From: Antennarius striatus
Taxonomy: Eukaryota; Chordata; Actinopteri; Lophiiformes; Antennariidae
Direction: 5' to 3'
Assembly: GCF_040054535.1 (NCBI RefSeq)
Contig: NC_090782.1
Location: 16,505,001-16,569,000, forward strand
Length of the DNA: 64,000 bases
Below the pieces are notes generated by a model. That model was given only the letters and a program-made list of their open reading frames with translations. It was not told the DNA's origin and did not search any database. Positions 11,954 through 24,906 of the stretch are shown here, piece after piece. Positions within the stretch are counted from its first letter, which is position 1, and each line of letters starts with the position of its first letter. The translations under genes and the position numbers were made by a program.

Positions 11954-13101
11954 CACTGAACAAAAAATATACAGTATACGCAACACTTTTGAATTCAGTG
12001 ATTTAAAACATTTTCTATGTAAAAAAATCTGTCTAAATCTGTGATAGAGAGCACAGCCAGTGTCTGCAGTGACCACCGTTTGCTTCCCACAGAACAACAC
12101 ATCAGCACAGAGTTGATAAGGTTGTTGATTGTGGCCTGTGGAATGTTGGTCCACACCCCATCAATGGTTGTATATTCTGTATATTCTTGATATTGACAGA
12201 AACTAGAACACGTTCATGGATGAACGCACAACAACGGGGCCTCAGGATTTCATTACTGTACATTTGTGCATTCAAAATGCCATCAATGCCCCTGTGCTCA
12301 TTGTCCATAACATACGCCTCCCCATACCATAACCCCACTGCCACCATGGGCCACTCAATCTGCAACGTTGACCTCGTCAAACTGCTCACTTTCATGATGT
12401 CACACATGCTGTCTGCCATCTTTCCTGAACAGTGAAACCGGGATTCACCTGTGAAGAGAACACCTCTCCAACGTGCCACACAGCATATATGTGAGAATAT
12501 GCCCACTCAAGTCAGTCACAACGACAAACTGCAGTCAGGTTGAGACCCCGATGAGGACGACGAGGTGAGCTTTTTCTATCAGTCTGCATAAATTCTTTGG
12601 TTATGCAAACTGATTGTTGCAGCAGCTGTCCAGGTGGCCGGTCTCAGATGATCTTGGGGGTGAACATACTGACTTTTGAGGTCATTCGCTGGTGCAGTTA
12701 AGTGTGGTCTGTATGTACTGTCATGCCAAATTGTCTGAAATACCTTTAGAGACAGTTATGGGAGTGAAATGAACATTTAAGTCACGGGAAACAGCTCTGG
12801 CGGACATTCCTGCAGTCAGTCTGCCAATTGCTCGCTCCCTCAAAACCTGCATTATCTGTGGCATTGTGCTGTGTGACAGAATGGAGGCACACCTGTTCTG
12901 TAATCTTGCTGACTAATCAGCATCTTGATAGGCCACAGTGAGGTGGGATGGATTTACCCGGCAAAAGAGAAGGGCTCACAATCACAGAAAACAGATCTGT
13001 GAACGATTTGGTCTTTTGTGTATAGAGAAAATGTTTTGGATCTTGAGTTCAGCTTATGAAACAAGGGAGCAGAAACAAAAGTATTACGTGATCATTCAGT
13101 A
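11954..13101 (-). mobile_element. Tc1/mariner-type transposon, decayed and shortened
   Basis: Left end CACTGAACAAAAAATATACA and right end (complement) ACTGAATGATCACGTAATAC are imperfect inverted repeats, both flanked by TA (11952-11953, 13102-13103). Sequence throughout matches the common fish Tc1 family whose ends read CACTGAACAAAAATATAAAC, e.g. GGACATTCCTGCAGTCAGTC and ATCTGTGGCATTGTGCTGTG. At 1148 bp it is shorter than a full element (~1.3-1.6 kb) and carries internal deletions. Transposase remnants are on the minus strand. Confidence 0.88.
12050..12506 (-). pseudogene. Tc1-like transposase remnant
   Basis: The minus-strand frame 12506-12102 starts within the catalytic region: ARWRGVLFTGESRF corresponds to the family's W..VLFTDESRF, with the catalytic Asp changed to Gly. 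Then NAQMYSNEILRP. After a frameshift the C-terminus resumes as WTNIPQATINNLINS (about 12150-12105). The IEHLWD-type third catalytic motif is missing. Inactive. Confidence 0.8.
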
Positions 13102-13112
13102 TATATAGACCT

Positions 13113-13201
<89 letters not shown>
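13113..13201. repeat. (GT)n microsatellite
   Basis: About 44 uninterrupted GT units beginning 10 bp beyond the Tc1 element's right end. Confidence 0.97.
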
Positions 13202-13205
<4 letters not shown>

Positions 13206-13720
13206 GGAGAGCAGCAGGGGGACGGACCAACTGCAAAGAATCTCGAAAGAACGAAAAGAGGCACAGGGGTTGTTTCTGAGAGGGAGAGGAGAGGAAAAGG
13301 GTATTGAGTTTCCTGTTACCCGCCTCTCCTCCCAGAAAGGTCATACAGGTCACCACTGACCGCCCCACCACCTCAAAGAATCCAAATCCACATATCTCTC
13401 TCCCTCTTTCTTTTGCAAAGACTGAACGTGCCGATAAACACCCCTTCACATGTTACCTTCCCCCTACGGTCTCAAACACTTTCTCCAGACACTCAAGCTC
13501 ATCTCAGTCATGTCATCTAGCAACACACACTCGCACACGGATGCACACGAACACACAGTTCAGAAAGAGGAGTGGACACTTAATGGAGGGTTAAGTGGGT
13601 GATTCTATCACCCATTATGGCGGATCTTTACGGTTGCTCATTGGATGCTAATGGCTAAATGCTATTTAAGGGGATGCCGAGGGGCAGAAAAGGATGGGAG
13701 GTGAAGCCCCTGCCCCTTCG

Positions 13721-13790
13721 CCCCAGCCCACACGCACACACACACATACACACACACACACACAAACACACACGTTCACTCGTACACACA
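13721..13790. repeat. Interrupted (CA)n tract
   Basis: CACACGCACACACACACATA followed by more CACACA with ACACACGTTC interruptions. Confidence 0.8.
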
Positions 13791-14064
13791 GTGCCTCATT
13801 TCAGTCAACCAAGATGGAATCTATTATTCCTTTGTTCCCCTGCAGCTTCTGGAGGGAACTGAGCCCAGCTAAGAGGAAGGGAGGGAGTGTGTCTGAGTGA
13901 GTGTCAGAGAGACAGACAGGGAGAGAAAGAGATTGAAAGGAAGACAACATAAAGAGAGAAAGAGTAACAACTCGGAGAGTAATGGAGAATAAAAGATTGC
14001 CAAATGCAGCAAGACAGGCAAAGGACATGGACAGCTGTATAAGCGTATGATAGCAGACTCTACA

Positions 14065-14093
14065 GAGAGACAGAGAGAGTGAGAGCAAGAAAG

Positions 14094-14164
<71 letters not shown>
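14065..14164. repeat. (GA)n microsatellite in a purine-rich stretch
   Basis: Perfect GA from about 14095 to 14164 (35 units), preceded by purine-rich sequence from ~13880. Long polypurine of this type can form triplex (H) DNA. The serine-leucine-rich open frames across it are artefacts. Confidence 0.95.
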
Positions 14165-14166
<2 letters not shown>

Positions 14167-15199
14167 ATGCGTGTCCATGACCCTGCAATGATATGTGTAG
14201 ATGTGGTCATTACCATTAAGCTGGAGACAAACCTCAGAGACAGGACGTAAATGTGTGTGAGAGGGCAAATACAGTATAACCCAGACTGACAGAATAAAAT
14301 CACAACAGGGAGTGAGACAAAAAGGTATAATGGTGTGTGTGTGGGGGGGGGGTCAATGTTGCTGCAGCAAAAGCAGTAACAGCGCAGAATCAATATTGGC
14401 AATGTCTACGATTCACCTGGAAAGTCGGTTATAGACTCCTACAAGATTCCGAGAACATGATCCAAAATCCTCATCCTCTATTTCTGCAAAGAAATCTCAA
14501 AGTTGGAGATCTCATTGCAAAACTGAAAATCAAACTTTTGATTTTGCAATAACATGTATTTTTTTCCCCTTTATTTTGATTGTGATAGATATATTGACAG
14601 GAAATGGTAGAGAGCAATAATTCGCTTTGTTTTTGTACACCAGGAAACACCAGGAGCAGCAGTTCTGCCAGTAACATTTTTGCTATGGAGGGCCATGCAC
14701 TGTAACCAGCACTACTTACCTATGTCACTTTTTCCTTAAAAAATAAAAATAAAAAAGGTGGTGTCTATTTAACGCCAAAGCAACTGGAATATGGGAAAAA
14801 AAAAATTGCATTACTTGTCTGACTAAGTGGTGTTCTTAAATTTTAAGCTGGTCTTCATAGATTTTCCTGTGAGACACTTCAAATGGAAAAAGAAGGTGTG
14901 GAACCTTTTTCACACCCAACAAATCACTTGAAAGTGTGAAGCTGACTGGATGAACGTTTGCCGAGAAACCAACAGATTCTTTACCTCTTAGCTAGAAACC
15001 TGACCAAAAAAATCACTCTGCTTGAGTGTCACAACACACTTTGAAAGTCAAATGGGTTCCAGAGAAAAACCAAAAATCAAGTAAATGTGCTGTAAAGTCA
15101 CTCAAACCGAAAAAGTATCAAAGTCAACTTCAACAAGTCGAAGCCACTCCTTCAAGGGTTGTAGGAGGTCAAAAGTCAATTCTGACACAGTTCAGATAG

Positions 15200-15201
<2 letters not shown>

Positions 15202-15277
<76 letters not shown>
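15202..15277. repeat. (TG)n microsatellite
   Basis: About 38 TG units. Confidence 0.97.
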
Positions 15278-15278
<1 letters not shown>

Positions 15279-15371
15279 AAATTGTGCGTCTGTGTAACAC
15301 AAAGATATATGGAATGGAGTCTGGTTACAATCCAACAAAGGGAACACCTTACTGCCCTGTCTGTCAACATG

Positions 15372-15475
<104 letters not shown>

Positions 15476-16627
15476 AGACCCTATAAGGCGGTGAGACTGG
15501 TTCAGAGGTACAACACAGGAAGAAAGAAAAAGAGCAAGGACGAACAGGGAGTGCCAAAAAGCAAAGGAGTTACTTTGATGGACAAACAGGAAATGTGAGA
15601 GTGAATGAACACTGGGAGAACCCCAGAATGTAGAGTGGAAACAAATGTAAGTCTGGGAGGATTGAGAAGACGGCGCAGAGAAGAAGAGACAGGAGTCAAG
15701 AGGCTGCGTGCTTTCCCCTCCTTCACCCCATTACTCATCCCCACTCTCCCTTTCTAAACCCTGGTTTTCATTTCCCCCCTTATCTCCTTCCCTCTCGTCT
15801 CTCCTTTCTATTCCATCCTCTTTGGACATCGATTTCACAATGTTGAAGAAGCATTTAGGAAGTGTTGCCGTCATTGCAAACATTAAAAAAAATGTTCACT
15901 GTAAAACATTTCAGGCACAATTAATCTTAAAGAATATAAACTTAAGTGCTGCATGAATAATTAATCTCCTAGTTAGCGCACTGTCAACTATATTGTGTAT
16001 TAATTAGTCAGACCATAAATTTGACCTTTCTCCTCTTTACAGAGTATTGATGAGCATATGGTAAAAGCTCGGGATGTCTGCTGGTCCAACCTGCTCTGGA
16101 CACAGCATCATTTGACTGACAGAGCTCTGCTCTCTCCACTTTTCAGTCACTTCACTGATGTATTGAATGAACATAAGAAAAAGATTTGAGCCAGTTGAGA
16201 TTGATGTACAAGCAGGAAATGGCTTAGGGAAATGGCCACTTCCTTTTTCCGGAGCGTAACGGATGAGGTGAGGCTGAAACCAACACTAAAACCCACCTAG
16301 TGATATAAATGCAGTTTGAACTCTCACACACAATGTTTGGCAGCTTGCCCTTCAAAATGAACAGCTGTTAAAAAAGGATGTTTTCAAAAACAGCATTTCC
16401 ATAATACACAACCTTCATTAAATGAGCAGAGGTGACGTGATCATGAACTATTAGAGAAATAAAATGGGCCACAAATCAACTTATAAAAAAACGGCACATC
16501 CGTGGAGATAGTCGCGATTCTTTCAGAAAGAAAATATCTCCATGTGATTGATTTAGTTCAGAACTGGACGTTAGTAGTTGATTGAGGATGGGGCATGGAT
16601 GAGTCAAGAAGGACTTAAACACTTTAC

Positions 16628-16750
16628 CTTGATGTCAAAGTTGCAGTCGAAGCGCTTGATGAGGACGATGAAGGCACCTGTCAAGTTGTCCCTCGGAGGG
16701 GGCTCGATGGGTTCGCACGCATTTTCTGGTCGTGCCCCAATCACGAAGCC
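16628..16750 (-). CDS. rnf13: rnf13 coding exon 3 (PA domain)
   Basis: 41 codons between a GTCAG acceptor and a GGTAAAG donor on the minus strand. The peptide carries the PENACEPI motif and ends RFDCNFDIK, both conserved in the RNF13 PA domain; the two cysteines correspond to conserved luminal cysteines. Phase 0 at both ends, so the next exon should begin with a whole codon (family expectation VLNAQ). Confidence 0.92.
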
Positions 16751-19700
16751 CTGACATCACAATAAATAAATAAAACACACAAAGGGCTTAAATCAATATT
16801 TTAGTGACTGTAATTTCAAAGAGGCATACAGAGGTACAAATAAAACACATAGTTTTGTGCAGTCATGATATGATCAGATGTTTTGCTGCTCAACACAATA
16901 AAGTTATGTCACAGGACCACAATGTCAGCTGCCTCACTCCAGCAGCACTTTCTTTTGTTCAACCTTCCTACAGTAACAACATTCGTCAAAAAATGTGGAT
17001 TGAAAAGAGGGAGAAACTGGGGGGAGGAGGGCAGTTCTCCTGCAGCCCCGGATGTTATATTGGTGTGTCAAACATGTATTTAACAGATAAATAAATACAA
17101 AACTGAATGAAGTTAAACATTAACACACAAATATCTTTGAAGGTGTTTTTAATTATGACAGGGTCTCACGTTTGCTTTGAAAAACTCTGATCATCTCTGA
17201 TACTTCCTGTCTTTGTTTCACGTTTAACAGCAGCTGTTGAGTGATGAGAGGGACAAAGTGAGAAGTGAGTTAGAGGGTGGATAGTATTTTAGGGAATGAT
17301 ACAAATATAAAACAGAGGGAAGTAAGAGATCCAATGAAATCCAGAAAAAAGGAAAAGCTGAAAAAAGAGTGACTAGAAAAAGACAAAAATAGACATTTGC
17401 AGACATGGAGAGGCAGACAGAAGGTGAGAAAAGCAAAAAGAAGTAGAACAGATGATGAAAGGAAGCTACACATGGGAGGAGGAAAAGGGACTTAATGTAA
17501 TATACATTTCAGAACCTCTGCTGTTCTTATGCAAGTGTAACTAACGTCATTGGATGTGTGTCAGCAGCAGGGTGGTAAACAGGAAGTGTGGACTGCTGTG
17601 GGACTCTGGGATACAGCTCTCCAGCTCTAAAAAGAAGATGGAAAAAACCCCATAACAGCCTGTGCATCAAGGCCTGTCTGCAGGCAGCAAAACAGTTTGC
17701 TGTCTTGCCTTAACTGACATGACTCTATAACCAAGCTGAGTTTGGAAAATACCCAATAGCAAATCACTCAAATCTGCTGCAATCAGGTTTACAAAATATA
17801 TCGCAGAAGAAACCAAGAGTCTGACTGAATGCACTGTCTGGTTGTAGCATAATATGTGTAAGAATTAGGTATGAAAGGTCAAATGCAGGGATTATGCATG
17901 ATCAGTGAGGAGAAGCACGTGAGGAATCACCCACCGCCCTCACCGCCATGACCTCTGGGCGCCTCCTCCAGTGCAGCCCTGCCTTGCTGCTAAATGACAT
18001 CACTGTGCCACTGCCTCACTTTCTTCCTTTTGACTTTTAAACCAGTGGTGGGAGCGCCCTCTGTTGGCTTCACAAAATGCTCAAACTGCAGGGAGAAAAG
18101 CAGGCTGAAAAGCAGGAAATAACTGGGGAAGGAGGGGAAATCCTAAAAGGAAATAAAAATAAGAGTCTTTGAAAAGATTACATAATTCTACTGCTCAGTC
18201 ATATTCAATGCTCGGCAACATGATAGATAGACAGATAGATGGGGAGTTGAAATATTTATACTGAATTTTAATTATCCTATAATAAACCCTGTCTTACTCA
18301 TTTTTGATTCTGTTGTCTACAAAACATACTAGAAAAAAATCAGGTACTTTCACTGCGCACTTTGGGAATAAAAGTGTTGATTAAACAAAAATAACTAGCA
18401 ACCAGGGACATCTGTGATATAATCATGACAATAAAAATCTACAGTAGGCCTTGTTTGCAGGTTTGTCCTGATTTCACATGGAGGAAAACATAAGAATTAA
18501 GTCCTCGCTCTAGCATTACCAGGCCTTCCTGTAAGAAGATTAAAATCTGTGCCGTCACACTGAATTCAAATTATTCCAGTCAAACACTTTAACCCTCCAT
18601 GACCCAGTGCCCAACCCACCTTATATCATCATTACATTATAAGGCTATAATACATACTACATCAAATACCAGGGACCTGACATATTGACCTTCTTCCTGA
18701 ATCTCATCCTTTATCCATTATGTCGTGTAACCTGGATTGGAATTCCTGCTAAATGGGGCAGTGACTAGCTTATGTGGAGCTGGACCTGCAGAAAATGTGG
18801 ATTTAAATCAGATGAGACTAAAATTCCTCTCCTTTTCAGTCCTCTGGGCACCAGAGGACACCAGCATATGAAGTCATAGTTAGTTCATTACTGTACATTT
18901 ACCAGAAGCAGACACCAAAAAGATGACTCATGAATTTGCATTACATAGCCATAATGGTTCTCTATCTCCATTCCAGCATTAACACAACAGAGACAAACCC
19001 TCAAACCCTCATCCATGTCAGCACAATCTCTGACATTCACCTCAATTGTTTTTATACTGTGTTCATTTGCTTTCCCAGCTTTGTGACTTTATACAATGAT
19101 GCTCAAGCTAGCTCTGATTCCAAATCAACATTATAGTGGTGAAAAGCTAAAAATAGTTTGCAAGTCAACCTCAAACCTGAGATCATTTTGTCAAAATTTC
19201 ATTCCAACTTAATTTATTTGAAAGGCACAATAAAGTAAATTGTGTATGTGTGGTCCTGTAATGAGCTAGTTTGTACCCCGCCCCTCACCCACAATCAGCT
19301 CCATCATCACCTACAACCCGTGTACTGCACTGAAGAGGAGATGATTACATCTTCAAGAAAAGGAATAAAAGAAAGGCACAGGGTAATACACATGGTTAAC
19401 ATGGAGAATATAACTAATAATATAACTCCAACTCTCAAGTTCACCAAAGGGCATATCTTTGATTTATGGGAAGAAAATGCAACAATTGGAGGAAACTCAT
19501 GCAAGGGAAAAATGTTTTATATAACAACCCTCTCAAAATACTCAGCTTCCCCTTGATCAATTCAACCATTATTCCCTAAAGGGGTGATAACCAAGGATAC
19601 AAAATGGAAGGTGTGTTTCTGTCTCTTTTAATTCTTCAAACAACTTTTTAAAATATTTTTTATCCAGATTTGACTGAGAAAATAACTCCAGAGAAGTTTG

Positions 19701-22700
19701 TGAAAACTGTGGTTTTCACCACCGGAGAGATGAAAAATCACTCTGCTGCATTTAACAGCAGCAGTAAGCTGCCTAACATTATTTTGATATGATACTGAAA
19801 GTAGTGATGGTGTAGGACTTCACCTAGGTTGTGATTTCTGGACCAGAACTTCCAAAGACATCAGCCTATAATCTTCTTTTCCTTTCGGCTTTTCCCTTCA
19901 GGGGTCGCCACAGCGAATCAATTTCCTCCATCTAGCCCTGTCCTTTGAATCCTCTTCTCTCACACCAACTACCTTCATGTCTTCCCTCATTACATCCATA
20001 AACCTCCTCTTTGGTCTTCCTCTAGGACTCCTGCCTGGCAGTTCAAAACTCAGCATCCTTCTACCAATATATTCACTATCTCTCCTCTGGACATGTCCAA
20101 ACCATCTCAGTCTGGCCTCTCTGACTTTCTCTCCAAAACCTCTAACATGTGCTGTCCCTCTGATGTACTCATTCCTGATCCTATCCTTCCTGGTCACTCC
20201 CAGAGAGAACCTCAGCATCTTCATCTCTGCTACCTCCAGCTCTGTCTCAGCCTATAATGGCAAGAAAAAATTAATACTAATTTTTAAAAAAAAATTTAGA
20301 GGCCAAGAATGTGCCTTAGAGAATTGCCAATTCCAGCCTCTTCTATTGCTGGTGCGCCATGAAAACCACGGATTTTTTATGGGACATCCAAACCTTTTGC
20401 CGTACACTGTCTAAGTTAAAATAATTCTGCAGGAAACAAAAACCAACCAAAATACCAGGTGGTTTGTCTAGAACTTCCTGTAAAATGGGAGTAAGATTAT
20501 TTTAAAATGGGCAAATCTCATAGCTCAATAAAATATTTCAATGCTGAACATTGCAATTATGCAGGAAGGGGCCACCCTCATTATATTCATTTAAAGCTTA
20601 ATTTACTCTATAAAGTTAGATCAGGTTTTTCCACATGTAAATATTTAAACATCCATGATGTTCATATAAATGTCCTCACATCCTAAAGTATGTCTCCGTA
20701 GAATTTCAATAAAAGATTTTCTTTGAAAGCCAAATTTTAAAATTTGCCTTGATCACCACACTCAAACTTGACACAAGTATAATGTATATCAGAAAAATTG
20801 ACCTTCACTGCCGTACTGCTTTTAGATTGCAAAGACAGGGTTTAAAATTATACAACTCAGTTAATGTGGGAAAATTTCTATATTTGCAAACAAAAAAAAA
20901 AGTAGGTCAGTCGCGACAGACCTCTGATGACAGCTATTTTGACAAAAAATAATTTGTATGTAATTGCTAATTATACAAAGGCCTTGCGATTCTGTGATAT
21001 GTTCCCTTCTGTTTCCACAGAGTTTGTACGCTGCTATTCTGCATGTTGGCTTGCTGGAAGGGCTCAGCTACGCAGAATGGAACAGAGGTCAAACCTTATG
21101 GTGGAAAAATTACATATGCCTGTTAAAAAACTGCCTCACCTTTTTTTCTGGACCACCAGTGTATTGTTGCTTCTGTTATTTAGCTAGATGTTTTAGAATT
21201 CAGGAAAACCTAGTAGTAATGTTAAATGTAAAGGGATTTATTATTTCTATTGTGTTGCAGCAAACAAAACAGCAATGAACCAGTTCCACTAATATAGATT
21301 AAGTTTTAAGCCACACATTAGTAATATGACAAAAACATCAGATGTTTTATCTATGAAACATCTGTAGCGTACGACCATTCATAAATCAGAGCGACACTGA
21401 CAGGCTGCCTCTAATTTTACTGTATTGACTATTTACTGGTCACCCAAAAAACAACCACAGACTTGATCTTATTCCAAATTCTGAAGTTCAGCCAGGATTA
21501 ACAAGAGGAACATGGAAGTCCAGTTTGATTTCCTGCTACAACTTCAAAAGCGTTCTGTTTTGCAGAGAGTTTTTATTGGGTTAATACCAAGTCACGCATG
21601 TCTTCAAGAGCACTGATATCCTCTGCTGCTGGTTTAATGGAGGTTCATGCAAATTAGTAATCACATAAAAATTCTACTTTTGGCTGGTAGAAGAAAATGT
21701 TCATACCCTACAACTGTAAACAGTGCTGGTTGTATGAGAAGAAATGGGGAAGGCTCTGTTTGAAGTTCTGTTCCCTGCAGACCAAAGCACTTGTACAATC
21801 TTTTTACTCTCATTATGAGAAAGATGCACAACATCCAAATTGAGTTTAATTATTAATTTAAAAGATGAATAAGTTTTCAGTGTGAAAGAATAGCTCATTA
21901 TTCCATTTCAAACTTACTATGACTCAAAACTTAGTCATAATCTAACTGTACAAAAGCCTCGTAGTTTTTTTTCATGATGCACAGCATTGTAAGGACATAG
22001 TGCACATATGTTGTCAGAGGTTAATTATGCATTGTAATCATTTACTAAAACTCATAAAAACTGCTGGATGTCACTTTAACCTGAACAGCAGAGGCCAATG
22101 TAGAAGCAGAATAAAAGAAAAAGGAATCCTTGTCTCACAAAAATGTAAATGTGATTAGGTGCGGTCTAATATCAAGACAAATTTGCAGTGCTCGCATCGC
22201 AAAGCTCATCTTATAAGATGGGAAGCTCTTCTTTACTCTTCCTTAATCAATGATAATGGTGATAATTTGCTTCAATAAAAACAGATCAAGGGCAAGAAAG
22301 GACAACTCAGGGACGAGGGTAGCATATGTGTATGACACATGGACAGATGCCAGAAGGACAGCAAAGGTGGAAAATAAGATATAAACATTTGTGTCATAAG
22401 CCAGAGAGCACCAATACCACTGTCATTAATTAGTTATTAAATCATTGCACCCAGGGCATAGCAAACACTAGGTGATGTCATTACAATGACGTCTGCTATC
22501 CCTGATCTGCTAAATACCGAATTAAGAAATAGCAAAAAATTCCTTGAACCTGGAAAACTTTTCCTGGCATTTAGAGTCATGTGTTTATAACCAGGATTTT
22601 ATGAACCATTCACAAATATGTAATTTTCTATAATAGAATCTGAATCTACTTTTGCTGCAGAAGTAAGTTCTTGCCTTTAACAGTTACATGAAATCTATTT

Positions 22701-24822
22701 GAACAACTCTGAATCGTCATTATATCAAGTACCATAAGGTGCACTTAAAAGCCTTTAATTTTCTCAAAAATCGACAGTGTACCTTTTAACCCTGTGTGCT
22801 TTATGTGTGTACCGAGTTCCAAAATCTGTAAAAATGTTTGTGTGTGATTTTTGTGAGCACTCCACCTGACAGACCATTTCCTGCTGACGTAGGGACGTAA
22901 TACATACACTACATACGCTGGCAGTGGTAAAACAATTAGAAAACATTACTACTACATACTGTAAGCTACGTACAGTATGTACACTTACCTCTGCCATGCC
23001 TCTGATAGGTAGGTATACTGTACTACCCGTATGCTGTAAAACCACATTTGTTTGACTAAGGACACCCCAAAATGGCATCAGCAAAGAGACGTGCTTATGA
23101 GGCACAATTCAAACTACAGGCAAACAGTTACGCTGTTGTAAACTGGAATAGAGCAGGCACGAGAGAATTCAAAATACATGAATGTGTGGTTCAGAAGTAG
23201 AGGAAGCAGGAGAATGGATTGGGCCAAGTTAAGAAGACAAAACTGAGCTTTTGTGGGAACAAGGCAAGGTGGCCAACCCGAACAATAGATTCTTGAACAA
23301 AGAACAGCCGGGAGAAGAGTCTCTACAGACACCATTCGACTGAAGGCAATAACGATGGCACAAGACATGAAGATCGAACACTTTCAAGGAGGTCCGTCGA
23401 GGTGCTTTTGTTTGATGAAAAGGCATCATCTCACCATCCACGCAAGGGCTACCACAGTTTTCACAAAAGCTGGTATCTCCGACAATGACGAGAGATTATG
23501 TTGGATGGAAAAATTGCCCAGCAAATTTTCAGATACAAAAGTTTTTTAAATACGTAGTAGAATAAAGTTCAACCAGACTCACTGCTTGGCTTCCGCTAAC
23601 TTGTGTCAGCATGCCCCGAATAATACAGTAGTCCTTATGTTTGGTTCAAGTACAAAAATAGACACCAGTGATTGAGACTGCACCTTGCAATCCGGTGCGT
23701 CTTATGGTGTGGAAACTATGGTATTACACATTGGCTCTGGATTCAGATCACCTGTTACACATAATGTTGGAACATCTTGAGTTATTTTGACTGGAGATCT
23801 ATCTTCTCTGAAATTGTGAAACTGTACAGGAAGTGTACAGGAAGGAGCCACTTTGTGATTTTGGAGAACTTCAAGAGCACAGCCTAAAAATGTGATCTAC
23901 CTCATTCTTGGCCCCGCATCCACATTCACAGAATTTCATTAGTTGACAAGTTTTTGAAATATCTTTTGGACAGACACACAAAAAAAATGTGAGCGATTAT
24001 ATGATGTCTTACAAGTTTTGTTGGCAGGGATAACAAAGGCATTAATTCATTCTCTGACACTCAATTAACCAGCTTTAATTCTTTGTAAAACTGTTGAGTT
24101 TCCGAAATATTGTTTCAACAACAATAAAGGGTTTGTTCAACCTCAGAATCTTCACATTTTAAAGTTAGACCAGTGCTAAGAACCATCTCAACAAGAGCTT
24201 CACTTCCTAAAATATACTGTGACTCATGTGGCAGTACGGAAACTGCACTATGTGACTGCATAGTGGTGTGATGACGCTAAAAATAGAGTCTTTAAAGTAC
24301 AATAAGTGGCAGTAATTACAAATGTCCAACTAATTATAACGTACCTAATCAGGTCAAACACACACAGTATAAGGCAAAACAAGTACTTTGTCATTGCCTT
24401 GTTTCTATTACTCCAAAGCATTTGTACAACAACAACCAGGCTCCTGACCAAGGAAAAACCACAATGACCAGCTTACATATCAGACATGAATCACCCCTTC
24501 TGTTTGTGAGCTTTCGTGGATCAACTATGGATGCTGGGAAGAGGGAGGCAGGCAGAAAAACTTTCAACAATACACATTACTATAATCCTCAACACAGACA
24601 AAGCAGTAATTTATGGCAGCAGCTTCATTACATGTCGTTGAATCTTGAGCTCCATTAAAGCCCAAGCATAGAGTAGTTTTAATACTTTTTGCAGTAGTTT
24701 TAAAATATGTGCTCTTTGGAGTCCAACCAGCTACTGCATGATATATTTTTTTAATGATTTTTTAGGAATACAGTTCGTCTCAAATTAGCAATGTTTTAAG
24801 TTTTGAAAATGCATAAAAAAGG

Positions 24823-24906
<84 letters not shown>

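Noticed and set aside
13049..13359. Frames encoding poly(Cys-Val) or poly(Thr-His)
   Set aside because: Direct translation of the (GT)n/(CA)n microsatellite; the same applies at 15192-15598 and 24785-25038.
13801..14402. 155- and 177-codon minus-strand frames rich in Ser-Leu
   Set aside because: Translation of the (GA)n tract; no protein family features outside the repeat.
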